In this document: piece by piece, positions 38,749 through 47,665 of the stretch | Layout of the letters: each line of letters opens with the position of its first letter | How positions within the stretch are numbered: position 1 is the first letter of the stretch | From: Actinopolyspora lacussalsi subsp. righensis | GTDB lineage: Bacteria; Actinomycetota; Actinomycetes; Mycobacteriales; Pseudonocardiaceae | Assembly (NCBI RefSeq): GCF_900116555.1 | Contig: NZ_FPAT01000011.1 | Coordinates: 62,001-126,000, forward strand | Direction of reading: 5' to 3' | Length of the DNA stretch: 64,000 nucleotides | The notes under the pieces: generated by a model | What the model was told of the DNA's origin: nothing | Database searches by the model: none | What the model saw: only the letters and a program-made list of their open reading frames with translations | Position numbers and translations under genes: made by a program

Positions 38749-38786
38749 TTGCACTTTCAGTGACATGAAGTATTCACTAAGTCACT
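38749..38786 (+). promoter_or_regulatory. Candidate promoter and palindrome of the hopanoid operon
   Basis: TTGCAC is followed after 16 bases by TATTCA in the only AT-rich patch before the operon. AGTGAC (38759) and GTCACT (38781) form a 6-base inverted repeat across that -10 region, which could bind a regulator. This is weak evidence from pattern alone. Confidence 0.4.
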
Positions 38787-38883
38787 CAATCGGACGAGGT
38801 CAGTAAGCCTGCGCTGTGTCGCTCAGCGATCTACGCTGACCACAATGAACGCCCTCATCAGCTGTGCGGGGTAGGAGGTGGTC

Positions 38884-40653
38884 ATGGCTGCGATACCGGA
38901 CCGTGCCCGCCCTGCTCGGCAGTCGGCGCGATCGTTCGAGATGGTGCTACCCGGCCAGCTGCCGGAGGTGGGCGAGGTGCTGGCGCGGGCCCAGTCGGAG
39001 AACTTCACCGTCGCCGCCCGAGTACTGCCGTACCGGATCCGACAACACCTCATGGCCGTGTACGGCTTCGCCCGACTGGTGGATTACGCCGGGGACGAGG
39101 CGTGCGGCCCCCGTGAGGGGTTGCTGGAACTGCTCGAGGCGGATCTGGGACGTGCCTACGACGGCACACCACGACTTCCGTTGCTGCGCGCGTTCGCACC
39201 GACCGTGCGTGCCTGCGGTATTCCCCGTGCGGTCCCCTCCCGGTTGATCGAGGCGAATCGGCGGGACCAGCACGTACGTCGTTATTCCACTTTCGAGGAA
39301 CTGCTCGATTACTGCTACTACGCCGCCAACCCGATCGGGGAACTGGTCCTCTACATCTTCGGCCGGGCCGAGCCGGAGTTGATCCGACTTTCCGACCGTA
39401 TCTGTTCAGCCTTGCAGATCCTGGAACACTGCCAGGACATCGGCGAGGACTTTGGCCAGGGCAGAATCTACATGCCGCTCAACGACCTGCGGGACTTCGG
39501 GTGTGCGGAATCGGAGCTAGCGGCCCCAACCGCATCCGCCGAACTGCGCGGGGCCGTGTGGTTCGAAGTGGATCGCGCGCTGGAACTGCTGCGATCCGGC
39601 CAACCGTTGATAGGGCGGCTGTCCGGACTGGCCCGGATGGCGGTCGCGGGCTACGTGGCAGGTGGGGTGGCCACGGCACGGGCCTTCGAACCGGCCGGCT
39701 ACGACCCACTGGCGGTGGAGGTGCGTCCCGATCGGAGGAGGATCCTCTCCGAATGGGTCCGCCTCTCGATGTCGTCCTCGGCGGGGCTCGAACACGACCG
39801 CGTCCGCGACGCCTACCGGTACTGCGAACGGATCACTCGAACCCAGGCACGCAACTTCTTCTACGGAATACGGCTGCTGCCTCCGGTCAAACGTGGCGCG
39901 CTCTCCGCCGTGTACTCCTTCGCCCGCAGGGTGGACGACATCGGAGACGGTTCGTTGTCGAGCGAGCAGAAGCTGCTACGCCTGCAACAGGCACGACAGG
40001 ATATCGACGATGTCGGCCCGGACGCCAAGGACCCCGTACTGGTGGCACTGGCCGACACCGCCCGCAGGTTGCCCGTACCGCTGGAGGTGTTCCACGAACT
40101 CATCGACGGGTGCGAGGCCGACGTACGCGGCACTCGCTACGACACCTTCGAACAACTCACGCACTACTGCCGTTGTGTCGCCGGATCGGTGGGCCGCCTC
40201 TCGCTGGGGGTGTTCGGTCACGAGGTCACCGGACCTGCCGCCCAGCGTGCCGATTCCCTCGGAGTGGCGTTGCAACTGACCAATATCCTGCGCGACCTGC
40301 TGGAGGATCGCCGCGGCGGCCGTGTCTACCTGCCGACCGAGGACCTGCGTCGTTTCGGTGTCTCACTCGAACTGGACTCGCGGGGGATGTTCACCGACCC
40401 GCCCGATGCCCTGAACGAGCTCGTGCGTTTCCAGGCCCGTCGAATCGAAGGGTGGTACTCCGAGGGTTTGCGGCTGCTTCCCCTGCTCGATCACCGCAGC
40501 CGCGCCTGTTGCGCGGCGATGGCGGGGATATACCACGAGCTGCTGCGGCACATCGCGGATGATCCCGCCGCGGTGACTCGTGGCAGGATCACACTGCCGG
40601 GCAGGCAGAAAATGATCGTAGCGGCTCGTTCACTGGCGGGGATGAAATCATGA
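38884..40653 (+). CDS. hpnC-hpnD: Fused hydroxysqualene synthase and presqualene diphosphate synthase (HpnC-HpnD)
   Basis: A 589-aa protein made of two complete squalene/phytoene synthase domains. The first (about residues 20-295) is HpnC-like, with Asp-rich motifs D67YAGDE and D185IGED followed by FGQGRIYMP. The second (about 305-575) is HpnD-like, with D351DIGDG and D471LLED followed by RRGGRVYLP. In other bacteria HpnD makes presqualene diphosphate from two farnesyl diphosphates, HpnC turns it into hydroxysqualene, and HpnE reduces that to squalene; usually all are separate genes. Both active sites look complete. The start ATG follows AGGAGG by five bases. The ATGA overlap with hpnE supports a single coupled unit. 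Confidence 0.9.
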   Translation: MAAIPDRARPARQSARSFEMVLPGQLPEVGEVLARAQSENFTVAARVLPYRIRQHLMAVYGFARLVDYAGDEACGPREGLLELLEADLGRAYDGTPRLPLLRAFAPTVRACGIPRAVPSRLIEANRRDQHVRRYSTFEELLDYCYYAANPIGELVLYIFGRAEPELIRLSDRICSALQILEHCQDIGEDFGQGRIYMPLNDLRDFGCAESELAAPTASAELRGAVWFEVDRALELLRSGQPLIGRLSGLARMAVAGYVAGGVATARAFEPAGYDPLAVEVRPDRRRILSEWVRLSMSSSAGLEHDRVRDAYRYCERITRTQARNFFYGIRLLPPVKRGALSAVYSFARRVDDIGDGSLSSEQKLLRLQQARQDIDDVGPDAKDPVLVALADTARRLPVPLEVFHELIDGCEADVRGTRYDTFEQLTHYCRCVAGSVGRLSLGVFGHEVTGPAAQRADSLGVALQLTNILRDLLEDRRGGRVYLPTEDLRRFGVSLELDSRGMFTDPPDALNELVRFQARRIEGWYSEGLRLLPLLDHRSRACCAAMAGIYHELLRHIADDPAAVTRGRITLPGRQKMIVAARSLAGMKS

Positions 40654-42005
40654 CCCGTGGGCGGGTAGTGGTCATCGGTGGTGGTCTGGCCGGTGTTTCC
40701 GCCGCGTTCGGCTGTCGCGACGCCGGTTTCGACGTGACCCTGTTGGAGGCGCGCTCCCGGCTGGGAGGAGCCACTTACTCGTTCTCCCGGGGCGAGCTCA
40801 CCGTGGACACCGGACAACACGTCTTTCTGCGCTGCTACACCGAGTACCTCGCACTGCTACGACGTCTCGGCACCCTCGACAGGGTGCGGATCCAACCGAG
40901 ATTCCGTGTCCCGGTGATCACCCCGCACGGTCCCGGCTGGACATTGCGGCGTGCCGAGCTGCCCGCGCCGGGACACCTGCTGCCCGCACTGTGGGGACAT
41001 CGTGCGCTGTCCCCACGGCAACGGCTCACCGCGGCGCGGACGGCGCTGGCACTGCGCGGACTGGACCCGGACGATCCGGCCCTGGACCGCACCGACTTCG
41101 GGAGTTGGCTGCGCTCTCGCGGCGAATCGGACCGCTCCGTGGCGACGCTGTGGGGACTGTTCTGCGTCGCGGCGTTGAATTCCCAGCCCGACGAGGCATC
41201 GCTGGCCCAGGCGGTCAAAGTGTTCCGTACCGGAATGTTGGACACCACCACCGGGGGCGACATCGGGGTGATCCGTCGTCCGCTGAGCGAAGTGCACGGT
41301 GATCCCGCCCAGCGGAAACTGTCCGAGGCGGGCGTGCTGCCGCTGACCCGGCACAAGGCGTTGGAGATATCCGGCGAACCGTGCGAATACCGCGTGCGGG
41401 TGAGCGCCGAGCAAGAGTACGAACTGACCGCGGACGCGGTTGTCCTCGCCGTTCCGCACCCGGCCGCCGCCAAACTGCTGGCGGACCGAACCTCACCCGT
41501 CGGAGTCGACCTCACCGAGTTGTCGCGCGCGCCCATCGTGAACGTGCACGCCCATTTCGACCGCAGGGTCACCGACCTGTCCATGGCCGCCGCCCTGGAC
41601 TCCCCGGTGCAGTGGTTGTTCGACCGGACGGAAGCCGCCGACGCGCCACGCGGCCAGTATCTGGCGATTTCGTTGTCCGCGGCCCACGAGGAGGTGAAGG
41701 CGCGCTCCGCACGGCTGCGTGAGCAGTACCTACCGGAGTTGCGAAGGTTGTTTCCCGCGGCTCGAGAAGCGCGACTGCTGGATTTCTTCGTCACGAGAGA
41801 GCCCGCGGCCACGTTTCGGCCCGTCCCCGGCGCGAGGTCGTCGCGTCCGGCCGCGCGCACGGCCGAACGGGGACTCGTGCTGGCGGGCGCGTGGACCGAC
41901 ACCGGTTGGCCGGACACCCTCGAAGGGGCTGTACGGAGCGGAAACACCGCGGCCAGTGTCGTCAGCGGGACCGTCGACCGCCACAGCGATGTGGCGTGGA
42001 GGTGA
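40650..42005 (+). CDS. hpnE: Hydroxysqualene dehydroxylase
   Basis: A 451-aa FAD-dependent enzyme of the phytoene desaturase-like family that removes the hydroxyl of hydroxysqualene to give squalene. The dinucleotide-binding motif VVIGGGLAGVSAAFGCRDAG is at the N-terminus, followed by GGATYSFSRGELTVDTGQHVF, and the C-terminal FAD contact is GLVLAGAWTDTGWPDTLEGAV (in pieces). It begins on the ATGA shared with the synthase fusion. Confidence 0.92.
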   Translation: MTRGRVVVIGGGLAGVSAAFGCRDAGFDVTLLEARSRLGGATYSFSRGELTVDTGQHVFLRCYTEYLALLRRLGTLDRVRIQPRFRVPVITPHGPGWTLRRAELPAPGHLLPALWGHRALSPRQRLTAARTALALRGLDPDDPALDRTDFGSWLRSRGESDRSVATLWGLFCVAALNSQPDEASLAQAVKVFRTGMLDTTTGGDIGVIRRPLSEVHGDPAQRKLSEAGVLPLTRHKALEISGEPCEYRVRVSAEQEYELTADAVVLAVPHPAAAKLLADRTSPVGVDLTELSRAPIVNVHAHFDRRVTDLSMAAALDSPVQWLFDRTEAADAPRGQYLAISLSAAHEEVKARSARLREQYLPELRRLFPAAREARLLDFFVTREPAATFRPVPGARSSRPAARTAERGLVLAGAWTDTGWPDTLEGAVRSGNTAASVVSGTVDRHSDVAWR

Positions 42006-42008
42006 CGC

Positions 42009-43019
42009 ATGACAGTGACAATGCCCTCCGCGCTGTCCAGCGCCCGGGAATCCATCGACTCGCGGTTGCGTCACACTGTCGCCGGATTGGATCCGGACAC
42101 CCGCAGGGTCAGCGAATACCATTTCGGCTGGATCGATGCCGAGGGTGCCGAGGACAACCGGCCGGGAAAGGCGCTGCGTCCGGCACTTGTGCTGTTGTCG
42201 GCGCGGGCCGCCAACGGCGACGAACGCAGTGCCTGCAGCGGGGCGGTGGCCGTTGAACTGGTGCACAACTTCTCGTTGCTGCACGACGATCTGATGGACG
42301 GTGACATCTCCCGCAGACACCGTCCCACCGCCTGGACCGTGTTCGGGCGGTCCGCCGCGCTGCTGGCGGGGGACGCGCTGCTCGGACTCGCCAACGGCGT
42401 GTTACTCGAAGCCGATTCGCAGCGGGCGTTGTGGGCGGCTCGTGAACTGTCGGGCACCGTTCGCGAACTCATCGCGGGACAAGCGGCGGATCTGGACTTC
42501 GAGCAGCGCACCGAGGTCGGATTCGACGAGTGCCTGCGCATGGTGGCGGGCAAGACCGCCGCGCTGATCGCGTGCTCCTGCTCCCTCGGCGCCCTGCTGT
42601 CGGGAGCTTCCGAACACACCGTCCGACGACTGCGCGGTTTCGGATTCGAACTCGGAATGGCGTTCCAGCTCGTCGACGATCTGCTCGGAATCTGGGGAGA
42701 TCCGGAGGAGACCGGAAAACCGGTGCTTTCCGACCTGCGTTCCCGCAAGAAGTCGATGCCGGTCGTGCACGCGCTCAATTCGGACACCGACGCCGGTATG
42801 CGGCTGCGTGAGCTGTACCGCCAACCGGAGGAACCCACCGAGGCCCAAGTGCTCCGAGGGGCGGAACTGCTGCGTTCGGCGGGCTCGGAGGAATGGACCA
42901 GGGCCGAGACGGAACGCAGGTTGACGGCCGCTCACCGGCAACTTCGTGACGCCGGGTGTCAGGGAACGACCGAAGAACTGACCGAACTCGCCGATTTCGT
43001 TCTCCGGAGGAACCAGTGA
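42009..43019 (+). CDS. Polyprenyl diphosphate synthase (farnesyl/geranylgeranyl type)
   Basis: A 336-aa trans-prenyl synthase with first Asp-rich motif LLHDDLMDGD and second QLVDDLLGIWGD. The chain-length region before the first motif (VELVHNFSLLHDD) does not let me say whether it makes C15 or C20 product, but in this operon farnesyl diphosphate for squalene is the sensible product. The start follows GGAGGTG by six bases, and the stop overlaps the cyclase start (GTGA). Confidence 0.9.
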   Translation: MTVTMPSALSSARESIDSRLRHTVAGLDPDTRRVSEYHFGWIDAEGAEDNRPGKALRPALVLLSARAANGDERSACSGAVAVELVHNFSLLHDDLMDGDISRRHRPTAWTVFGRSAALLAGDALLGLANGVLLEADSQRALWAARELSGTVRELIAGQAADLDFEQRTEVGFDECLRMVAGKTAALIACSCSLGALLSGASEHTVRRLRGFGFELGMAFQLVDDLLGIWGDPEETGKPVLSDLRSRKKSMPVVHALNSDTDAGMRLRELYRQPEEPTEAQVLRGAELLRSAGSEEWTRAETERRLTAAHRQLRDAGCQGTTEELTELADFVLRRNQ

Positions 43020-45049
43020 CCGGATCGCTGCGCCAGAACGGCGACATCCGTCGAGCCGACCAACCCCGAGCCGACGGCCCCGTCACCGAGACGATGGCCC
43101 CGCCACAGCCGTCCGCGGCGGACGTCGATTCCGAGCGGGCCTCGATGCCGCCGGGGCAGGGGTTTTCCTGGGAGGAGGCGCTCCGAGCCGGCAGCGATCA
43201 CTTGTTGGGGCTGCAGCACGAGGGAGGATGGTGGAAGGGAGAGCTGCAGACCAACGTGACCATGGACGCCGAGGATCTGATGTTGCGTCAGTTCCTCGGG
43301 ATACGGACCTCGGCGGAGACCGCCGCCGCGGCACGTTGGATTCGCTCCCAGCAGCGCGCGGACGGTACCTGGGCGGCCTTCCACGGTGGTCCCGGCGAGC
43401 TGTCCGCGACCGTGGAAGCCTACATCGCCCTGAAACTCGCGGGCGACGAGGTGGACGACGAGCACATGGTCACCGCGCGGCGTTGGATCCGACGCCGCGG
43501 GGGCATCGAACGCACCCGTGTGTTCACCCGCATCTGGCTGGCGATGTTCGGCCAGTGGTCGTGGGACGAGCTGCCCGCCATGCCGCCGGAGATCGTCATG
43601 CTGCCGAGCTGGGTACCGCTGAACCTGGCCGACTGGGGCTGCTGGGCGCGGCAGACCATCGTTCCGCTGACCATAGTCAGCACCCTGCGTCCCCGGCGTG
43701 AACTGGGAGTCGACACCGCCGAGCTGCGCACCGGCACACACCCGGTGGGGCGGGTACGCGAGAACGCCGGAACCTCCCGTTGGGAGTCCGTGTTCAACGG
43801 GCTCGACCGGGCGTTGCACGTCTATCAACGACACCCGATCCGGCCATTGCGCGAGCAGGCCATGCGGCGGGCGGCCGAATGGATCGTGGCGAGGCAGGAA
43901 GCCGACGGTTCCTGGGGAGGTATCCAGCCGCCCTGGGTTTACTCCCTGCTCGCGCTGAACCTGCTCGGCTATCAACTCGACCACCCGGTGATGCGTGCGG
44001 GTATTCGGGGGCTGGAGGGCTTCCTGGTCAGACAGGAGTCGGAACAGGGCAGCCTCCGCAGACTGGAGGCCTGCCAGTCGCCGGTCTGGGACACCGTGCT
44101 GAGCATCCAGGCGCTGCACGATGCCGGGGTACCGGACAGTGACCCGGCGATTCGTGACGCCGTCGAGTTCGTCCGCTCCGAGGAGATCACCGTTCGAGGG
44201 GACTGGGCGGTACGACGTCCCGAGCTACCCGGCGGGGGAGGGTGGGCCTTCGAATTCGAGAACGACGGTTACCCCGACATCGACGACACCGCGGAAGTAC
44301 TGCTGGCTTTCACCCGTACCGGCTATGTCGAACAGGACCGCATCGCCGCGGCCGCCGACCGGGGAAGACGCTGGCTACGCGGTATGCAGTCCCGCGGTGG
44401 CGGCTGGGGAGCCTTCGACGCCGACAACACGCGTTGGCTGGTGAACAAGCTGCCCTTCTGCGACTTCGGGGCGGTCATCGACCCGCCCTCCGCTGATGTC
44501 ACCGCGCACGTGGTGGAGGCCTTGGCCCAGCTCGGGGACGCCAACGACCGCGTCGTCCGCGACGGCATAAGGTGGCTGCTCGAACAGCAGGAGAACGACG
44601 GTTCCTGGTACGGCCGTTGGGGAGCCAACCACATCTACGGTACCGGGGCCGTGGTTCCCGCCCTGGTCGAGGCAGGGATATCGGTACGGCACTGCGCGCT
44701 CACCCGTGCGGCCCGTTGGCTGGAGCAGCGGCAGAACCCGGACGGCGGTTGGGGCGAGGACCTGCGTTCCTACACCGATCCGGCCTGGATCGGTGTAGGG
44801 GACTCGACCGCTTCGCAAACCGCCTGGGCCCTGCTGGCACTGCTGGCTCTGGGACGTCACGACACCGATCCGGTGCGACGCGGAATCGCCTTTCTGGCGG
44901 ACACGCAACAGGCGGACGGCAGCTGGGCGGAACCGCAGTTCACCGGAACGGGGTTCCCGGGTGACTTCTACATCAATTACCACCTCTACCGACAGATCTT
45001 CCCGGTGACCGCTCTCGGGCGATACCGACAAGCCGTCCACGCCGAATAG
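43016..45049 (+). CDS. shc: Squalene-hopene cyclase
   Basis: A 677-aa monotopic membrane cyclase that converts squalene to hopene and diplopterol. The proton-donating motif DIDDTA is at D421-A426, and several QW repeats are visible, such as QQRADGTWAAF, QEADGSWGG, QENDGSWYGRWG, QNPDGGWGED and QQADGSWAEP. The GTG start overlaps the preceding stop and follows GGAGG by six bases; it adds about 45 poorly conserved residues before FSWEEALRAGSDHLL, where the family begins. Confidence 0.95.
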   Translation: MTGSLRQNGDIRRADQPRADGPVTETMAPPQPSAADVDSERASMPPGQGFSWEEALRAGSDHLLGLQHEGGWWKGELQTNVTMDAEDLMLRQFLGIRTSAETAAAARWIRSQQRADGTWAAFHGGPGELSATVEAYIALKLAGDEVDDEHMVTARRWIRRRGGIERTRVFTRIWLAMFGQWSWDELPAMPPEIVMLPSWVPLNLADWGCWARQTIVPLTIVSTLRPRRELGVDTAELRTGTHPVGRVRENAGTSRWESVFNGLDRALHVYQRHPIRPLREQAMRRAAEWIVARQEADGSWGGIQPPWVYSLLALNLLGYQLDHPVMRAGIRGLEGFLVRQESEQGSLRRLEACQSPVWDTVLSIQALHDAGVPDSDPAIRDAVEFVRSEEITVRGDWAVRRPELPGGGGWAFEFENDGYPDIDDTAEVLLAFTRTGYVEQDRIAAAADRGRRWLRGMQSRGGGWGAFDADNTRWLVNKLPFCDFGAVIDPPSADVTAHVVEALAQLGDANDRVVRDGIRWLLEQQENDGSWYGRWGANHIYGTGAVVPALVEAGISVRHCALTRAARWLEQRQNPDGGWGEDLRSYTDPAWIGVGDSTASQTAWALLALLALGRHDTDPVRRGIAFLADTQQADGSWAEPQFTGTGFPGDFYINYHLYRQIFPVTALGRYRQAVHAE

Positions 45050-45058
45050 GTGCTCGCC

Positions 45059-45670
45059 ATGACATCGGACCTGCTCGTATGCGCCCCGCTGCGAGTGGAG
45101 GCCCGCGCGTTGCGCCGACTGGGCGGGAACCGAGTGTTGCGAACCGGGTACGGCAAGCGACGCAGTGCTCGGTCAGCGGCCGAACTCACCGCGCGCGAAT
45201 TCGGTGCGTTGGCCGTGGCCGGCCTGGCAGGAGGGCTCGACCCAGGACTGCGCAGCGGTGACGTGGTGGTGGGAACCGAGGTCGTCGGGTCGGGGAACGG
45301 CGCGTGCCGGCACTCCGACCGTCCCGAGCTGTTGGCCCACCGGCTGCGTGGCCTCGGGCTGCGCGTGTGGCTCGGTCCGGTACTGACCAGCGAGCGGTTG
45401 GTTCTCGGTGCGGAGCGCGTCGCCCTGGCACGGGGCGGCGCGCTGGTCGCGGACATGGAATCGGAGGTGTTGGCGACAGCGGCAGCAGACCGTCCCGTTG
45501 TGATCGTGCGTGTCGTACTCGACACCCACCGACAACCGCTGCTGGGTCCCGGCTCGCCGGCTCGGCTGTCCGGGGCGCTGCGGCGGTTACGCGCTACCGG
45601 CCTGCCGCTGCTTCGCTGGGCCGAGGCTGTGGCGGGACCCGGTTCGCTGGATACTGTCCGTTCTCGCTGA
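45059..45670 (+). CDS. hpnG: Adenosylhopane nucleoside phosphorylase-like protein
   Basis: A 203-aa member of the nucleoside phosphorylase-like HpnG family, which removes adenine from adenosylhopane to give ribosylhopane. LLVCAPLRVEARALRRLG starts the fold, and VADMESEVLATAAADRPVVIVRVVLDT carries the conserved Met-Glu-Ser ribose contact. I chose ATG 45059; GTG 45050 immediately after the cyclase stop is possible. Confidence 0.87.
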   Translation: MTSDLLVCAPLRVEARALRRLGGNRVLRTGYGKRRSARSAAELTAREFGALAVAGLAGGLDPGLRSGDVVVGTEVVGSGNGACRHSDRPELLAHRLRGLGLRVWLGPVLTSERLVLGAERVALARGGALVADMESEVLATAAADRPVVIVRVVLDTHRQPLLGPGSPARLSGALRRLRATGLPLLRWAEAVAGPGSLDTVRSR

Positions 45671-45687
45671 AGCAAAGAGGTGCCGCA

Positions 45688-46689
45688 ATGGGTATCCCGA
45701 TCCGCCAGGCCGCCAAGGTTGGTGCCTACCTGGTCAAACAAAAGATTCTGCGGCGTAAGAAATTCGCGTTGACCCTCGAGCTGGAGCCGTTGTTCGCGTG
45801 CAACCTGGCGTGCGCTGGCTGTGGCAAGATCCAGCACCCGGCCAACGTGCTCAAACAGCGGATGCCGGTGGAACAGGCATTGTCCGCGGTCGAGGAGTGC
45901 GGAGCTCCGGTGGTCTCCATCGCGGGCGGTGAACCGCTGATGCATCCCGAGATCGAGACGCTCGTCCACGAACTCGTCAAACGCAAGAAGTTCGTCTACC
46001 TGTGCACCAACGCGCTGCTCATGCCGCGCAAGATCGACGAGATCGAGCCCTCCCCTTATTTCTCGTGGGCAGTGCACATCGACGGGTTGGAGGAGCGTCA
46101 CGACGCCTCGGTGAGCAAGCAGGGAGTGTTCGCCCAGGCGGTGGACAACATCAAGGACGCTCAACGTCGCGGTTTCCGCGTGACCACCAACAGCACCTTC
46201 TTCAGCACCGACACGCCCAAGACGGTCATCGACGTGCTGGACTACCTCAACGACGAACTCAACGTCGACCAGATGATGCTGTCCCCCGCGTATGCCTACG
46301 ACAAGGCACCCGACCAGGATCACTTCCTGGGGGTCGAGGAGACCAGGGAGCTTTTCAAGAAGGCTTTCGCCGACGGGAGGCGCAAGAAGTGGCGGTTGAA
46401 CCACTCACCGCTGTTCCTCGACTTTCTCGAGGGCAAGCGCGATTTCGCCTGTACGGCCTGGGCGATCCCCTCGTACTCGTTGTACGGCTGGCAGCGCCCC
46501 TGCTACCTCATGGCGGACGGATACGCACAGTCCTACCGCGAGCTGATCGAGGAGACCGACTGGGAGTCCTACGGAAGGGGAAGAGATTCCCGTTGCGCCA
46601 ATTGCATGGCACACTGCGGCTACGAACCCACCGCGGTGATGGCGACGATGGGGTCGCTACGGGAGTCGCTGCGGGCGATGCGCGGCTGA
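45688..46689 (+). CDS. hpnH: Adenosyl-hopene transferase, radical SAM
   Basis: A 333-aa radical SAM enzyme that joins the 5'-deoxyadenosyl group to hopene, the first step of extended hopanoid side chains. The cluster ligands are C38, C42 and C45 (CNLACAGC), followed by SIAGGEPLMHPEI. A C-terminal Cys-rich stretch (RCANCMAHCGYEP) could be an additional cluster site and is family-typical. AGAGGTG lies six bases before the ATG. It is the last gene of the hopanoid operon. Later side-chain genes (hpnO, hpnP) are not in the window. Confidence 0.94.
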   Translation: MGIPIRQAAKVGAYLVKQKILRRKKFALTLELEPLFACNLACAGCGKIQHPANVLKQRMPVEQALSAVEECGAPVVSIAGGEPLMHPEIETLVHELVKRKKFVYLCTNALLMPRKIDEIEPSPYFSWAVHIDGLEERHDASVSKQGVFAQAVDNIKDAQRRGFRVTTNSTFFSTDTPKTVIDVLDYLNDELNVDQMMLSPAYAYDKAPDQDHFLGVEETRELFKKAFADGRRKKWRLNHSPLFLDFLEGKRDFACTAWAIPSYSLYGWQRPCYLMADGYAQSYRELIEETDWESYGRGRDSRCANCMAHCGYEPTAVMATMGSLRESLRAMRG

Positions 46690-46747
46690 GCCGCCTGCAC
46701 GGTGTGTCCGTGGTCACCGGCTGCGGTGTAGTGCCGTGACCTCGGGC

Positions 46748-46753
46748 TATAAT
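46748..46753 (+). promoter_or_regulatory. Consensus -10 box
   Basis: A perfect TATAAT in a GGC-TATAAT-GG context lies 115 bases before the next start codon, with no good -35 element. It probably drives the membrane protein gene downstream. Confidence 0.45.
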
Positions 46754-46867
46754 GGAACTCGACACGAAGTCCATCGCGCGGCTCGTCGCATGCTCAACAG
46801 CGCGATGTAACCGTCCACGGCGTCGGTGCGGGGTGCCCCGATCCCGCACGCGCCGCGTGAGGTCAAC

Positions 46868-47575
46868 ATGCACAATCCGACGACCGTCCAGCTGGACGGG
46901 CTCCGGACTCATCTTTCACACGCGGGCAAGAAGCTGCTGGAGACCACCCTCGCGCCCTTGGGGTTGTTCTACCTGCTGCTACAGCTGACCGATCTGACGG
47001 GAGGGCTGCTGGCGGCGCTGGGATGGGCGCTGGCGGCGGTGGTGTGCCGACTGGTGTTGCGTGCGCGGATCCCCGCGGTGCTGCTGTTGACCACGGCACT
47101 GTTGGCGGTACGTACCGTTGTCGGCCTGCTCTCGCAGAGCGCTTTCCTGTACTTTCTGCAGCCGAGCCTGCAGAACTTCCTGATAGCGGCCGCGCTGCTG
47201 GCCACGCTGCCGTTCGAACGAACCTTCCTCGCACGGTTGGCCGACGACTTCTGCGTCTTTCCGCCCGCCCTGATGGGCCACGCCGTACTGCGACGGTTCT
47301 TCCGCCGAGTGTCGTTGCTGTGGGCCGCCGTGTTCATCGCCAACGGGGTCGCCGCGCTCTGGATGCTCGCCGAGCACACGGTGGGGCAGTTCCTGCTGGT
47401 GAGCACCATCGGGTCCTACGGACTCGTGGCTTCGGCCGCTCTCGTCTCGTTGTTGTGGTTCCGTAGGGAGCTGCGTGGCCACGGAATCCGGCTGCGGATC
47501 GGGAACGGGACTCCCGGTCTGTTGTCCAACGTGCTACGGCCGATCTGGAACCCGCTCGGTAGCGGTGCGCGTTGA
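46868..47575 (+). CDS. Multi-pass membrane protein, VC0807-like
   Basis: A 235-aa protein with about six hydrophobic segments (APLGLFYLLLQLTDL, LLAALGWALAAVVCRLVL, LLLTTALLAVRTVVGLL and others) and a basic C-terminal tail. The pattern resembles the VC0807 family of unknown function. GAGG lies five bases before the ATG. It follows the hopanoid operon by about 180 bases but has its own -10-like box. Confidence 0.7.
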   Translation: MHNPTTVQLDGLRTHLSHAGKKLLETTLAPLGLFYLLLQLTDLTGGLLAALGWALAAVVCRLVLRARIPAVLLLTTALLAVRTVVGLLSQSAFLYFLQPSLQNFLIAAALLATLPFERTFLARLADDFCVFPPALMGHAVLRRFFRRVSLLWAAVFIANGVAALWMLAEHTVGQFLLVSTIGSYGLVASAALVSLLWFRRELRGHGIRLRIGNGTPGLLSNVLRPIWNPLGSGAR

Positions 47576-47592
47576 TCTTGGCATGCTCCGAA

Positions 47593-47646
47593 CCCCACAA
47601 CAGCACTCCTGCCACTGGGACCGACCGAACTCTCGCTGTTGTGGGG
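47593..47646. terminator. 12-bp inverted repeat between convergent genes
   Basis: CCCCACAACAGC and GCTGTTGTGGGG are exact complements separated by 30 bases, between the ends of the membrane protein and the SDR gene. It is a candidate two-way terminator or binding site. Confidence 0.4.
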
Positions 47647-47665
47647 ACCGGGAGCGCACGATCGG

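Noticed and set aside
38884-40653. Reading the two-domain synthase as a carotenoid phytoene synthase
   Set aside because: Its operon partners are hpnE, shc, hpnG and hpnH, and a separate phytoene synthase lies in the carotenoid locus.
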